From Pontibaca salina (lineage in GTDB: Bacteria > Pseudomonadota > Alphaproteobacteria > Rhodobacterales > Rhodobacteraceae), in assembly GCF_016307205.1 (NCBI RefSeq), contig NZ_JAEIJD010000001.1:434001-498000 (forward strand): a stretch of DNA of 64,000 bases, written 5' to 3'. Shown in pieces: positions 26,026-35,831 of this stretch (positions are counted from its first letter, which is position 1; each line of letters begins with the position of its first letter). The position numbers were made by a program, and so were the translations under genes. A model generated the notes under the pieces. That model was not told the origin of the DNA, did not search any database, and saw only the letters and a program-made list of their open reading frames with translations.

Positions 26026-28989
26026 ATGACCGACCAGTCTCCCACCGACCAGTTTCGTGCCTCGTCCTTCATGCAAGGTCACAACGCCGAATATCTGGAA
26101 CAGCTCTATGCGCAATATGCCGGCAATCCAGCGGCAGTCGACGCCGCATGGGCCGAGTTTTTCCGTGAATTGGGTGACTCGGATCAGGACATCAAACGCG
26201 AAGCCGCCGGCCCGTCCTGGGCGCGGCGCGACTGGCCGCCCTCGCCCGATGACGATCTGACCGCCGCGCTCACCGGTGAATGGCCAACTCAAGAGGCTCG
26301 GGCAGCCGCGACCAAGATTGCTGGCAAAGCCCAGGAAGCACAGGTCGAACTGACCGAAGAAAAGGTGAAGCGGGCGGTACTGGACAGTGTCCGCGCGCTG
26401 ATGCTGATACGGGCCTATCGCATGCGGGGGCATCTGATTGCCGATCTGGACCCGCTGAATATGCGCGACGAGTCCCATCATCCCGAACTTGACCCAAAAA
26501 CCTATGGGTTCACCGATGCAGATATGGATCGACCGATCTTTATCGATAATGTACTGGGTCTTCAAATTGCGCCGCTACGGCAAATTATCGAGATTGTGCA
26601 TCGCACCTATTGCGGCACATTCGCGCTGCAATTCATGCATATTTCCAACCCCGAAGAATCCGCTTGGCTGAAAGAGCGCATCGAAGGTTTTGGCAAGGAG
26701 ATTCAGTTCACCCGTGAGGGGCGCAAGGCGATCTTGAACAAGATGGTCGAAGCCGAAGGGTTCGAAAAGTTTCTCCACGTCAAATATATGGGGACCAAGC
26801 GGTTCGGGCTGGACGGCGGCGAAAGCCTGATCCCGGCGATGGAGCAGATCATCAAACGCGGCGGCGCGCTGGGGGTCAAGGACGTCGTGATCGGCATGCC
26901 GCATCGGGGCCGCCTGTCAGTGCTGGCCAATGTGATGGGCAAACCCTACCGCGCAATCTTCAACGAATTTCAGGGCGGCAGCTTTAAACCCGAAGACGTC
27001 GATGGTTCGGGCGATGTCAAATATCATTTGGGTGCATCGTCCGATCGCGAATTTGACGGCAATGTGGTGCACCTGTCATTGACCGCCAATCCCAGCCATC
27101 TCGAAGCAGTAAACCCCGTCGTACTGGGCAAGGCACGCGCGAAACAGGACCAGAACAAAGACCCCGAGCGCACCACGGTCCTGCCGGTGCTCCTGCATGG
27201 CGATGCGGCCTTTGCCGGCCAGGGCGTCGTGGCCGAGTGTTTTCAGCTTTCCGGCATTCGCGGCCACCGCACCGGTGGCACCATGCATATCGTGGTGAAC
27301 AACCAGATCGGCTTCACCACCGCGCCACATTTCAGCCGGACCTCCCCCTATCCAACCGACATCGCCCTGATGGTCGAAGCGCCAATCTTTCACGTCAACG
27401 GCGACGACCCCGAAGCGGTGGTCCATGCCGCGCGCGTCGCGACCGAGTTTCGCCAGAAGTTCAACAAGGACGTGGTGCTTGATATTTTCTGTTACCGGCG
27501 CTTTGGCCATAACGAAGGCGACGAGCCGATGTTCACCAACCCGGCGATGTACAAGGAAATCAAAAGCCACAAGACCACGCTTAGCCTTTACACCGAACGT
27601 CTGGTCGCCGACGGCCTAATTCCCGAGGGCGAGATCGAGGATATGAAGGCCGCGTTTCAGGCCAAGCTGAACGACGAATTCGAGGCCGGGAAGAACTATA
27701 AGCCCAACAAGGCCGATTGGCTGGACGGACGCTGGTCGCATCTCGACCGACTCGCGGGTGAGGAATACCAACGCGGCGAAACCTGCATCAAACGCGAGAC
27801 TTTTGACGAGATTGGCCAGGCGTTGACCCGCGCACCCGAGGGGTTTGCCCTCCACCGCACGGTATCGCGCTTGCTGGACCATAAAAAAGACATGTTCGAA
27901 ACCGGTCGGGGCATTGACTGGGCCACAGCCGAAGCACTGGCCTTTGGCAGCCTGCTGACCGAAGGTTATCCGGTGCGGCTGGCCGGACAGGACAGCACGC
28001 GGGGCACTTTCAGCCAGCGCCATTCCGCGCTGGTCGATCAGGATACCGAAGACCGTCACTATCCGCTGAACAACATTCGCAGCGGCCAGGCCCATTACGA
28101 AGTCATTGATTCGATGCTTTCGGAATATGCGGTGCTGGGTTTTGAATATGGTTATTCGCTGGCCGAACCCAACGCACTGGTGATGTGGGAGGCCCAGTTC
28201 GGCGATTTCGCCAATGGCGGCCAAATCATGTTCGATCAGTTCATCTCGGCAGGCGAAAGCAAATGGCTGCGCATGTCCGGGCTGGTCTGCCTACTACCGC
28301 ACGGGTATGAGGGCCAAGGCCCCGAGCACTCAAGCGCCCGTCTTGAGCGGTTCCTGCAAATGTGTGGTCAGGACAATTGGATCGTCGCGAACTGCACGAC
28401 TCCAGCCAACTATTTCCACATCCTGCGCCGCCAATTGCACCGTGATTTCCGCAAGCCATTGATGCTAATGACCCCGAAATCGCTTCTGCGTCATAGGCTA
28501 GCGGTCAGCCGAGCCGAGAACTTCATCACCGGATCGTCTTTTTACCGCGTATTGTGGGATGATGCCGAAAAGGGGCTTTCGGATACCAAGCTGTTGGCAG
28601 ACGACAAGATCCGCCGGGTCGTGATGTGTTCGGGCAAAGTCTATTATGATCTGCTGGAAGAACGCGACGCTCGTGGCATTGACGATATCTATCTGCTGCG
28701 CGTCGAACAGTTCTATCCGTTCCCAGCACTTAGCCTCGTCAAGGAACTTGATCGTTTCAAGCAAGCCGAAATCATCTGGTGTCAGGAAGAGCCCAAGAAC
28801 CAAGGCGCCTGGTCGTTCATCGAGCCCAATATCGAATGGGTGCTGAACCGGATCGGCGCCAATTACAACCGCCCGCGCTATGTCGGACGGCCCACATCCG
28901 CCTCGCCCGCAACCGGTCTGGCCAGCCAGCACAAACAGCAACAAGAAGCCCTCGTCGACGAGGCGCTGACCATCGAAGGAAATAACTGA
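26026..28989 (+). CDS. sucA: 2-Oxoglutarate dehydrogenase E1 component
   Basis: Thiamine-diphosphate-dependent decarboxylase of the 2-oxoglutarate dehydrogenase complex. It is 987 residues long, the usual size. The N-terminal [18 protein letters not shown] segment binds the E2 core. [26 protein letters not shown] and NNQIGFTT mark the cofactor and substrate sites, and the C-terminal transketolase domain has [17 protein letters not shown]. The gap to sucB is one base. ATG 26026 follows a GAGGTATCGCA sequence. Confidence 0.98.
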   Translation: MTDQSPTDQFRASSFMQGHNAEYLEQLYAQYAGNPAAVDAAWAEFFRELGDSDQDIKREAAGPSWARRDWPPSPDDDLTAALTGEWPTQEARAAATKIAGKAQEAQVELTEEKVKRAVLDSVRALMLIRAYRMRGHLIADLDPLNMRDESHHPELDPKTYGFTDADMDRPIFIDNVLGLQIAPLRQIIEIVHRTYCGTFALQFMHISNPEESAWLKERIEGFGKEIQFTREGRKAILNKMVEAEGFEKFLHVKYMGTKRFGLDGGESLIPAMEQIIKRGGALGVKDVVIGMPHRGRLSVLANVMGKPYRAIFNEFQGGSFKPEDVDGSGDVKYHLGASSDREFDGNVVHLSLTANPSHLEAVNPVVLGKARAKQDQNKDPERTTVLPVLLHGDAAFAGQGVVAECFQLSGIRGHRTGGTMHIVVNNQIGFTTAPHFSRTSPYPTDIALMVEAPIFHVNGDDPEAVVHAARVATEFRQKFNKDVVLDIFCYRRFGHNEGDEPMFTNPAMYKEIKSHKTTLSLYTERLVADGLIPEGEIEDMKAAFQAKLNDEFEAGKNYKPNKADWLDGRWSHLDRLAGEEYQRGETCIKRETFDEIGQALTRAPEGFALHRTVSRLLDHKKDMFETGRGIDWATAEALAFGSLLTEGYPVRLAGQDSTRGTFSQRHSALVDQDTEDRHYPLNNIRSGQAHYEVIDSMLSEYAVLGFEYGYSLAEPNALVMWEAQFGDFANGGQIMFDQFISAGESKWLRMSGLVCLLPHGYEGQGPEHSSARLERFLQMCGQDNWIVANCTTPANYFHILRRQLHRDFRKPLMLMTPKSLLRHRLAVSRAENFITGSSFYRVLWDDAEKGLSDTKLLADDKIRRVVMCSGKVYYDLLEERDARGIDDIYLLRVEQFYPFPALSLVKELDRFKQAEIIWCQEEPKNQGAWSFIEPNIEWVLNRIGANYNRPRYVGRPTSASPATGLASQHKQQQEALVDEALTIEGNN

Positions 28990-28990
28990 C

Positions 28991-30538
28991 ATGACCACCG
29001 AAGTCCGTGTGCCCACCCTGGGAGAGTCGGTCACCGAGGCCACCATTGCCACCTGGTTCAAGAAGCCCGGTGACGCCGTGGCGGTTGACGAAATGCTGTG
29101 TGAGTTGGAAACTGACAAGGTAACCGTCGAGGTGCCCAGCCCCGCAGCCGGAAAACTGGCCGAGATCGTCGCAGCCGAGGGCCAGACCGTCGGCGTCAAT
29201 GCATTGCTTGCCACCGTATCCGAGGCGGGCGCGGGTGAAACTGACAGCGCGGCAGTTGAAGACAAGACCGAGGCCACGTCCAAACCCGAACCGAAATCCG
29301 CACGCAAGGACAGCGATAATGGCAAAATGAACGTGACTGTCCCGACACTGGGCGAAAGCGTGACCGAAGCCACCGTTGCCACTTGGTTCAAGAAAATCGG
29401 GGATGACGTGGCGCAGGACGAGATCCTGTGCGAGCTGGAAACCGACAAGATCAGCGTCGAGGTTCCCGCCCCCATCGGCGGCGTTTTATGTGAGATTATC
29501 GCCCCCGAAGGCACAACAATTGCGCCCAAGGGGAAACTGGCGATCATCAGCGGCGCTGCCGATGGCGCGGTCGAACCTGCTCCGCGCCCGGGCGTCGAAG
29601 ACAGCACGCAGGCAAAGGAAACGGTGGCGCAGCCGGCCCGCACCGATATCGAAGACGCGCCCTCCGCGAAAAAGGCGATGGCCGAGGCCGGCATCTCCCG
29701 CGATCAGGTCACCGGCACCGGGCGCGACGGGCGCGCCATGAAAGAAGACGTCGTTAAGGCTAAGAAAACCCCCGCCCCGGCCCCCGCCTCCGCCGAAGCC
29801 CCGCCAGCCCCGCGCGCTCCGGTTCCCGCAGAGGACGCCGCGCGCGAAGAACGGGTCAAGATGACCCGCCTGCGCCAGACCATCGCGCGCCGCCTCAAGG
29901 AAAGCCAGAACACCGCTGCGATGCTGACCACCTATAACGAGGTCGACATGAGCGCGGTGATGGAATTGCGCAGTCAATACAAGGACGTGTTCCAGAAGAA
30001 ACATGGCGTCAAACTCGGCTTCATGTCGTTCTTTACCAAGGCGTGCTGCCATGCCTTGAAAGAGGTGCCCGAGGTCAATGCCGAGATCGACGGCACCGAT
30101 GTGGTCTACAAGAACTTTGTGCATATGGGCATCGCCACCGGCACCCCCACCGGTCTGGTGGTTCCGGTAATCCGCGACGCAGATTCCATGTCCTTTGCTG
30201 CCATTGAAAAGGCGATCGCCGAAAAAGGCGCCCGCGCCCGCAACGGCAAACTGTCGATGGCCGATCTGCAAGGCGGCACCTTCACTATCTCGAATGGCGG
30301 TGTCTACGGCTCGCTGATGTCTTCGCCGATCCTGAACCCACCGCAATCGGGCATCTTGGGCATGCACAAGATCCAGGATCGCCCAGTGGCGATCAACGGC
30401 GAAGTGGTGATCCGCCCGATGATGTATCTGGCACTGTCCTACGACCACCGCATCGTCGACGGCAAAGGCGCAGTCACCTTCCTCGTCCGCGTGAAAGAGG
30501 CGCTGGAAGACCCGCGCCGGATGTTGATGGATCTGTGA
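28991..30538 (+). CDS. sucB: Dihydrolipoyl succinyltransferase E2 with two lipoyl domains
   Basis: E2 core enzyme of the 2-oxoglutarate dehydrogenase complex, 515 residues. It has two lipoyl domains in tandem: the first at residues 2-75 with the lipoylation site [11 protein letters not shown], the second at about 114-188 with [11 protein letters not shown]. Then comes an Ala/Pro-rich linker, the E1/E3-binding domain ([20 protein letters not shown]) and the acyltransferase domain, with H486 and D490 in SYDHRIVDG. Most SucB proteins have one lipoyl domain, but two are found in some Rhodobacterales. The start is one base after sucA's stop. Confidence 0.97.
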   Translation: MTTEVRVPTLGESVTEATIATWFKKPGDAVAVDEMLCELETDKVTVEVPSPAAGKLAEIVAAEGQTVGVNALLATVSEAGAGETDSAAVEDKTEATSKPEPKSARKDSDNGKMNVTVPTLGESVTEATVATWFKKIGDDVAQDEILCELETDKISVEVPAPIGGVLCEIIAPEGTTIAPKGKLAIISGAADGAVEPAPRPGVEDSTQAKETVAQPARTDIEDAPSAKKAMAEAGISRDQVTGTGRDGRAMKEDVVKAKKTPAPAPASAEAPPAPRAPVPAEDAAREERVKMTRLRQTIARRLKESQNTAAMLTTYNEVDMSAVMELRSQYKDVFQKKHGVKLGFMSFFTKACCHALKEVPEVNAEIDGTDVVYKNFVHMGIATGTPTGLVVPVIRDADSMSFAAIEKAIAEKGARARNGKLSMADLQGGTFTISNGGVYGSLMSSPILNPPQSGILGMHKIQDRPVAINGEVVIRPMMYLALSYDHRIVDGKGAVTFLVRVKEALEDPRRMLMDL

Positions 30539-30539
30539 T

Positions 30540-30565
30540 GGGGCGGCGGGAATGAACCCCGCCCC
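30540..30565 (+). promoter_or_regulatory. GC-rich hairpin just after sucB
   Basis: GGGGCGG at 30540-30546 pairs with CCGCCCC at 30559-30565 within the 191-base gap between sucB and the MAPEG gene. There is no T tract, so it is more likely an mRNA-stabilising or processing stem than a full terminator. I see no gene in the rest of the gap. Confidence 0.4.
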
Positions 30566-30729
30566 GGCGCAACCTGACAAACGGAGACAAACCATCAGAT
30601 TTCTTGGCTCTTCAAACAGATCCTGGCACCAGGCCATATTCTGCCGCTATCTTGCAATTGTCGCGGTTCGAAAGCGCAACCGCCACAATTCGCACGGTTC
30701 TGTTTTTGCGCCAACCAATCAGGGAAGAC

Positions 30730-31125
30730 ATGACCCCAGAACTTACCGTCCTCACCCTCGTGGCGCTGCTGCAAGTGGTGCAATATGCACTCTTTGCGCT
30801 TCCCGCCAATCTCGAACTCGGCGCCGCCTATACCATGTCCCCGCGCGATACCCCGCCTCCGCGCGGCCTTTCGGCTCGCACCGGGCGGCTGCAGCGCGCC
30901 CTGAACAACCATTTCGAAGCGCTGATCCTGTTCACCATCGCCTGCGTGGTCGTCACCCTGTCCGGGCAGTCCACTGGTTTCACCGCAGCCTGCGCGTGGA
31001 CCTATCTGGCCGCCCGCGTCCTCTACGTTCCCGCCTATGCCATGGGGCTCGCCCCGGCGCGCTCGATCATCTGGAGCGTCGGCTTCTTGGCGACGGTGCT
31101 CATGTATTTCTCCGCCCTCATCTGA
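30730..31125 (+). CDS. MAPEG family membrane protein
   Basis: Four-helix membrane protein of 131 residues in the MAPEG superfamily (eicosanoid and glutathione metabolism proteins). The start TPELTVLTLVALLQVVQYAL, the RLQRALNNHFEALILFTIA motif (the N-N-x-x-E region that binds glutathione in relatives) and the AARVLYVPAYA segment are characteristic. ATG 30730 has AGGGAA just upstream; the 42-codon longer frame lacks a site. It lies between sucB and lpd on the same strand. Its substrate and its role in that operon are unknown. Confidence 0.85.
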   Translation: MTPELTVLTLVALLQVVQYALFALPANLELGAAYTMSPRDTPPPRGLSARTGRLQRALNNHFEALILFTIACVVVTLSGQSTGFTAACAWTYLAARVLYVPAYAMGLAPARSIIWSVGFLATVLMYFSALI

Positions 31126-31218
31126 ACTTCTACTTGCAGTGAAATATCCCGGGGGAGTCGCGCAGAGCGCGGCGGGGGCTGGCCCCCCTGACCTGGCTCA
31201 AATAAAGGATAACGCATT

Positions 31219-32607
31219 ATGGCAAAATACGACGTCATCATCATCGGTTCCGGCCCCGGCGGCTATGTCTGTGCCATCCGTTGCGCGCAACTGGGTTTGA
31301 AAACCGCTTGTGTCGAGGGCCGCGAAACGCTGGGCGGCACCTGCCTCAATGTGGGCTGCATTCCCTCCAAGGCGTTGCTGCATTCCAGCCATATGCTGCA
31401 CGAGGCCGAGCATAATTTCGCAGCCATGGGCCTCAAGGGCAAAAGCCCGTCGGTCGATTGGAAGCAGATGCTGGCCTATAAGGACAACACCATCGCGCAG
31501 AACACCAAAGGTATCGAATTCCTGTTCAAGAAAAACAAGATAGACTGGCTCAAGGGCTGGGGCAGCATCCCGGAACCGGGCAAGGTCAAGGTCGGCGACG
31601 AAATCTACGAGGCGAACCATATCGTCATCGCTTCCGGCTCGGACTCCTCTACCCTGCCCGGCGTCGAGATCGATGAAAAAATCGTCGTCACCTCGACTGG
31701 CGCGCTGGAACTGGGCAAGGTGCCCAAGAAACTTGTGGTGATTGGCGCGGGGGTGATCGGGCTGGAACTGGGCAGCGTCTATTCGCGCCTCGGTGCCGAA
31801 GTGACTGTGATCGAATATCTGGACACAATCACGCCCGGCATGGACGGCGAGGTGCAGAAGACCTTTCAGCGCCTGTTAAGGAGACAGGGCCTGACCTTCG
31901 TCATGGGCGCGGCGGTGCAAAAGGTGGACGCCACCAAAACCAAGGCCAAGGTGACCTACCAGCTGCGTAAGGATGACAGCGACCACCAGATTGAGGCCGA
32001 TACCGTTTTGGTCGCCACCGGGCGCAAACCTTTCACCGACAGGCTGGGCCTTGACGCGCTGGGGGTCAAACTGACCGATCGCGGCGAGATCGCGGTGGAC
32101 GCGCGCTGGCAGACCAATGTCGAGGGCATCCACGCCATCGGCGACTGCATCACCGGCCCGATGCTGGCCCACAAGGCCGAGGACGAGGGCATGGCCCTCG
32201 CCGCTATACTTGCCGGCAAGCACGGCCATGTGAACTACGGCGTGATCCCCTCGGTCATCTATACCCACCCCGAGGTCGCTATGGTCGGACAGACCGAGCA
32301 ACAGCTCAAAGAGGAAGGCCGCGCCTACAAGACCGGCAAGTTCCCGTTCATGGGCAACGGTCGGGCCAAGGCCAACTTTGCCGCCGATGGATTCGTCAAG
32401 ATTCTCGCCGACAAGAAAACCGACCGCATTCTTGGCGCGCATATCATCGGGCCCAGCGCGGGCGAGTTGATTCACGAGATTTGCGTTGCGATGGAATTTG
32501 GCGCAAGCGCCGAGGATCTCGCCCTCACCTGTCACGCGCATCCGACCTATTCCGAAGCGGTGCGCGAGGCGGCGCTGGCCTGCGGCGACGGGGCGATCCA
32601 CGCCTGA
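31219..32607 (+). CDS. lpd: Dihydrolipoyl dehydrogenase (E3)
   Basis: FAD- and NAD-dependent flavoprotein that reoxidises dihydrolipoamide on SucB. It is 462 residues long. The FAD-binding start is [20 protein letters not shown]. The redox pair C42/C47 lies in [13 protein letters not shown], the NAD loop is [19 protein letters not shown], and the C-terminal dimer-interface acid-base residues are H441 and E446 in [15 protein letters not shown] precedes the ATG. It closes the suc operon after the MAPEG gene; the 93-base gap between them holds only GC-rich stems. Confidence 0.97.
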   Translation: MAKYDVIIIGSGPGGYVCAIRCAQLGLKTACVEGRETLGGTCLNVGCIPSKALLHSSHMLHEAEHNFAAMGLKGKSPSVDWKQMLAYKDNTIAQNTKGIEFLFKKNKIDWLKGWGSIPEPGKVKVGDEIYEANHIVIASGSDSSTLPGVEIDEKIVVTSTGALELGKVPKKLVVIGAGVIGLELGSVYSRLGAEVTVIEYLDTITPGMDGEVQKTFQRLLRRQGLTFVMGAAVQKVDATKTKAKVTYQLRKDDSDHQIEADTVLVATGRKPFTDRLGLDALGVKLTDRGEIAVDARWQTNVEGIHAIGDCITGPMLAHKAEDEGMALAAILAGKHGHVNYGVIPSVIYTHPEVAMVGQTEQQLKEEGRAYKTGKFPFMGNGRAKANFAADGFVKILADKKTDRILGAHIIGPSAGELIHEICVAMEFGASAEDLALTCHAHPTYSEAVREAALACGDGAIHA

Positions 32608-32634
32608 ACTCCATGCAGCGCGCGGCGGATGGCT

Positions 32635-33369
32635 TTAGCTTCGTGCGACCTGCCGCGCCTCTTCCATCAGCGCATCGCTGCGCGTCTCGATACCTTGTTC
32701 CAGCCGCGCCATGAACTCGGCGCGTTTAAGGCCAGGTGGGATCGGCTCTAGGAACTCGACTACCGCCAGCCCCGGCTTGCGCATCACGCCCCGGCGGGGC
32801 CAGAACAAACCGACATTGGTCGCCGCCGGGACACAGGGCTGGTTCAATTCGCCATAAAGCACCGCGCTGCCTGCCTTATAGGGTTTGTGCTCTCCCGGCG
32901 GCACCCGCGTCCCTTGCGGATAAATAACCAATTGGCCCGGATCGCGAAATTCGCGCGCCACATCTTCGACCATCCGGGCAATCGCCACCCCGCGCTTGCC
33001 GCGATCGACCGGAACACAGCCCAACCGCTTGGCATAAAGCCCGATGATCGGCGTGCGCAAGAGCTCCTTTTTCATGATGAACTTGGGCCGCGGCAGCGCA
33101 TGGAAAATTATCAGAATATCCAAAAACGACTGATGTTTGGCGGCGACCATCACCTCGCCCTGTGGCACCTCGCCCCGCACTTCTGTGCGCAGACCCAGCA
33201 TCCAGCGTGCCGAAAAGAACACCCAGCGGCAATAAGCCTTACAGGCCGCAAATGCGCCTTCGCGCGATACCAGCGCCCAAGGCGCAAAGACCATGCCCAG
33301 CACGAACATCACAAGATAGATTTGTATGGTGAACAACAGCGACACCAGCCAGCGCAAACCCTGTTTCAT
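32635..33369 (-). CDS. plsC: 1-Acyl-sn-glycerol-3-phosphate acyltransferase
   Basis: Membrane acyltransferase of 244 residues that converts lysophosphatidate to phosphatidate. It has an N-terminal membrane helix (LLFTIQIYLVMFVLGMVF). The catalytic H79-x4-D84 lies in AAKHQSFLD, block III is IYPQGTRVPPGE, and the fourth block is CVPAATNVG. ATG 33369 shares one base with the ftsX stop (TGATG), so translation is coupled; a TTG one codon upstream is less likely. It is the last gene of ftsE-ftsX-plsC. A second, larger acyltransferase in the window (8.1-9.6 kb) resembles PlsB. Confidence 0.92.
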   Translation of the reverse strand: MKQGLRWLVSLLFTIQIYLVMFVLGMVFAPWALVSREGAFAACKAYCRWVFFSARWMLGLRTEVRGEVPQGEVMVAAKHQSFLDILIIFHALPRPKFIMKKELLRTPIIGLYAKRLGCVPVDRGKRGVAIARMVEDVAREFRDPGQLVIYPQGTRVPPGEHKPYKAGSAVLYGELNQPCVPAATNVGLFWPRRGVMRKPGLAVVEFLEPIPPGLKRAEFMARLEQGIETRSDALMEEARQVARS

Positions 33370-34268
33370 CAATTCAGTGCCCCCAAACAGCGGCGGGTGG
33401 CGCGCAATGTCGCAAGAAACGCCACCGCCGCCGCCAACATTGGGATCAGCAGCGGCAGCAGCCAGCCCGCCCCTTGAAACCCCAACCCGGTCAGAAAACC
33501 GCCCTCATCCGAGGCCGCGGGCAGCAATATCACGCCGCCGATGCCCAGTACTGTACCGACCCCGGCACCGCTCAGCGCACGCAGGGTAAAGCGGCGCATG
33601 AAAGCCTGCGCAATATAATCGTCGGTCGCGCCCACAAGCCGCAGAACCTCGATCACCTGCGCATTGGCTGCCATCGCCGCGTTGGCTGCCAGCGTAATCA
33701 TCGCTCCGGTCGCGCCGACAATCAGCAAAAGCGAGATCCACCCCAGGCGCCGCAGCGACAGGGCCGCGTCGACCAGCGGCCGCCGCCAGCGCGAGTGGTC
33801 GTCCAGCACCGCGCCCGGCACTTCGGCGGACAAGCGCAAGCGCAATCCCGCAAGGTCATAAGGCGGATCCTCCGCGATCACCTCGACCAGTTGCGGCACC
33901 GGCAACTCCTCCAGCGCCAGATCTGGCCCCAGCCATGGCGCCAGCAGCGCGGCCTGTTCCGCCTCACTCAGCGCGCGGGCGCTCGCAACGCCCTCGGTCT
34001 GGTTCAGCACTTCCAAAGCCGCCTCGGTCTGGGCGGCGCGCTGATCTGGGGCGGCGCTGATCCGCAGAGTGGCAGCGTGCGCCAGTTCTCCGGCCCAGCG
34101 GTCAGCCAGCCGCCCTGTGGCCAGCGAGAGTGCCAGCGCAAAAACCGCCAGAAATGCCATTGCTGCGGCGACGAATAGCGTCAGGCGCGCGGTGATTCCG
34201 TTGGGCGGCACCATACGGTCGGCCTGCGCATCGCCCAGAACGAAGGCACGGATCGTACCCCGGCTCAC
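33369..34268 (-). CDS. ftsX: Cell-division ABC transporter permease FtsX
   Basis: Membrane partner of FtsE; in the divisome the FtsEX complex activates peptidoglycan hydrolases across the membrane. The 299-residue protein has the FtsX plan: cytoplasmic start, helix 1 (LTLFVAAAMAFLAVFALALS), a periplasmic domain of about 110 residues, then three helices with the conserved IEVLRLVGATDDYIA segment between them. It starts with GTG overlapping the ftsE stop (GTGA), so the two are translationally coupled. Confidence 0.92.
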   Translation of the reverse strand: MSRGTIRAFVLGDAQADRMVPPNGITARLTLFVAAAMAFLAVFALALSLATGRLADRWAGELAHAATLRISAAPDQRAAQTEAALEVLNQTEGVASARALSEAEQAALLAPWLGPDLALEELPVPQLVEVIAEDPPYDLAGLRLRLSAEVPGAVLDDHSRWRRPLVDAALSLRRLGWISLLLIVGATGAMITLAANAAMAANAQVIEVLRLVGATDDYIAQAFMRRFTLRALSGAGVGTVLGIGGVILLPAASDEGGFLTGLGFQGAGWLLPLLIPMLAAAVAFLATLRATRRCLGALN

Positions 34269-34942
34269 AGGTCGGCCCCCGCCAGATGCAATTGACGATT
34301 CGCGATCCTCAGAACCCGGGCCTGTACCTGACTTTTGGCGGCGCGGATCAGCGCGAGGTCATGGCTCGCAACCAACACGGTCTTGCCCATTTTGTTCAAC
34401 TCGATCAGCAGTTGCAGCAAGCGCTGGGACATTTCCCAATCGATATTGCCGGTGGGTTCGTCGGCCAGCACAACATCCGGCGACAGGATCACCGCGCGGG
34501 CCAACGCGGCGCGCTGGCGCTCGCCGCCCGACAGTTCCGGCGGCAGCGCCTCGGCACGCTGTGACAGGCCGACCCAATTCATCAGATCATCTAGGTTCTG
34601 GCGCTGTTGCTCCTTGTCGTGCCCCGACACGATCAAAGGCAGGGCAATGTTATCGGTCAGCGGCAAATGGTCGAGAAACCGGCAGTCCTGGTGCACCACC
34701 CCGACACGGCGACGCAGCAGTGCCATCTGGTCGCGATCCAGCCCCGCCATGTCGGCGTCAAAGGCCCGCACGCGCCCTGTCGTGGGCTGCAATGCGCCAT
34801 AGCACAGCTTCATCAGCGTGGTCTTCCCAGCCCCCGAAGGCCCGGTCAGGAAATGGAACGACCCCGGCGACAGACGCACCGACACATCGCTGAGCAATTC
34901 GCCCCCGCCATAGCTGTAACCGACATTCTCAAGCTCGATCAA
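34265..34942 (-). CDS. ftsE: Cell-division ATP-binding protein FtsE
   Basis: ABC ATPase of the FtsEX complex, 225 residues. Walker A is GPSGAGKTT at residues 34-42, the signature is ELSGGERQRAALARA, and Walker B with the following D-loop is VVLADEPTGNID. It begins with TTG (reads M-I-E-L-E-N-V), with AGGGGG upstream; this matches the usual FtsE start and no ATG fits. It leads the ftsE-ftsX-plsC unit and shares a 167-base upstream region with the divergent zinc-ribbon gene. Confidence 0.95.
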   Translation of the reverse strand: MIELENVGYSYGGGELLSDVSVRLSPGSFHFLTGPSGAGKTTLMKLCYGALQPTTGRVRAFDADMAGLDRDQMALLRRRVGVVHQDCRFLDHLPLTDNIALPLIVSGHDKEQQRQNLDDLMNWVGLSQRAEALPPELSGGERQRAALARAVILSPDVVLADEPTGNIDWEMSQRLLQLLIELNKMGKTVLVASHDLALIRAAKSQVQARVLRIANRQLHLAGADL

Positions 34943-35109
34943 ACGCGCCCCCTGTCACATTGCGCCTTCTTGCCCCAGCGCTTGGACAGTTTCAATGCCC
35001 GCGGGTCTTTGGTGAAGATCTGTCGTTGATTGATTCTTTGTCCTTTTCGCGTAAACGCATAAAGTAAGCTCAAAACAGGCCCGCGAACACACGGGAACGG
35101 ATACGGTAG

Positions 35110-35805
35110 ATGCGACTGACATGCCCCCATTGCGATGCCCAATACGAGGTTCCTGACGCGGCGATCCCGCCCGCAGGACGCGATGTGCAATGCTCTAATT
35201 GCGGCAATACATGGTATCAGCGCCATCCTGATCAGCCCGAAGATGAACCAAGCGCGCAACGGCAGGGTGATGCACCCCCACCGGAAGCACCAAACGAACC
35301 CGCCCGCCGCCGCCTGGACCCCGAGGTCGCAGAGATCCTTCGAGAAGAGGCCGAGCATGAGACCCGGCTACGCATTTCAGAGGCTCAGGCCGGGTTGGAA
35401 AGCCAACCGGATCTGGGTCTTGATGCCGCCGCCAGTCCCACGTCGGGCAAAAGCGACCGCGAAACGCCCAGCTCCAGAACCTCCACCAAATCAAAGAAGC
35501 CCCACCCCAAACACAACCTTTTGCCCGATCTGGAAGAGATCAGTTCCACATTGCGCGTTTCCAGCCCTGTCGATCACGGTCGCCGCGCCGCTGCTCCGGT
35601 GGATGCGCCGCGGCGCCGCAGGTTCGTACTGGGTTTTGCGCTGACCCTGCTACTGGCTGCGATTTTTCTACTGATCTATTTGAATGCAGGACGGATCGCG
35701 CAGACGGTGCCACAGGCCGAACCGGCACTTGCCGCATACTCGCAAACGGTCACCGGAGCGAGAATCTGGCTGGAATCCATCGTCGTGGCAATCATAGCGC
35801 GATAA
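35110..35805 (+). CDS. MJ0042-type zinc-ribbon protein with one membrane helix
   Basis: 231-residue protein. The N-terminal zinc ribbon has two CxxC pairs, LTCPHCDAQYEVPD and VQCSNCGNTWYQ (MJ0042/zinc_ribbon_5 type). A long, charged and Pro-rich middle part follows, and then a membrane helix near the C-terminus (FVLGFALTLLLAAIFLLIYL) and a short outer tail. This layout is common in alphaproteobacteria beside ftsE. Its function is unknown; a link to cell division is suggested only by the divergent gene order. Confidence 0.85.
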   Translation: MRLTCPHCDAQYEVPDAAIPPAGRDVQCSNCGNTWYQRHPDQPEDEPSAQRQGDAPPPEAPNEPARRRLDPEVAEILREEAEHETRLRISEAQAGLESQPDLGLDAAASPTSGKSDRETPSSRTSTKSKKPHPKHNLLPDLEEISSTLRVSSPVDHGRRAAAPVDAPRRRRFVLGFALTLLLAAIFLLIYLNAGRIAQTVPQAEPALAAYSQTVTGARIWLESIVVAIIAR

Positions 35806-35831
35806 AATGGCTGATCGCGAGGATTTGACGA

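Noticed and set aside
28498-29694. 398-codon minus-strand ORF over sucA/sucB
   Set aside because: Ser/Ala-rich mirror of the lipoyl domains; not a gene.
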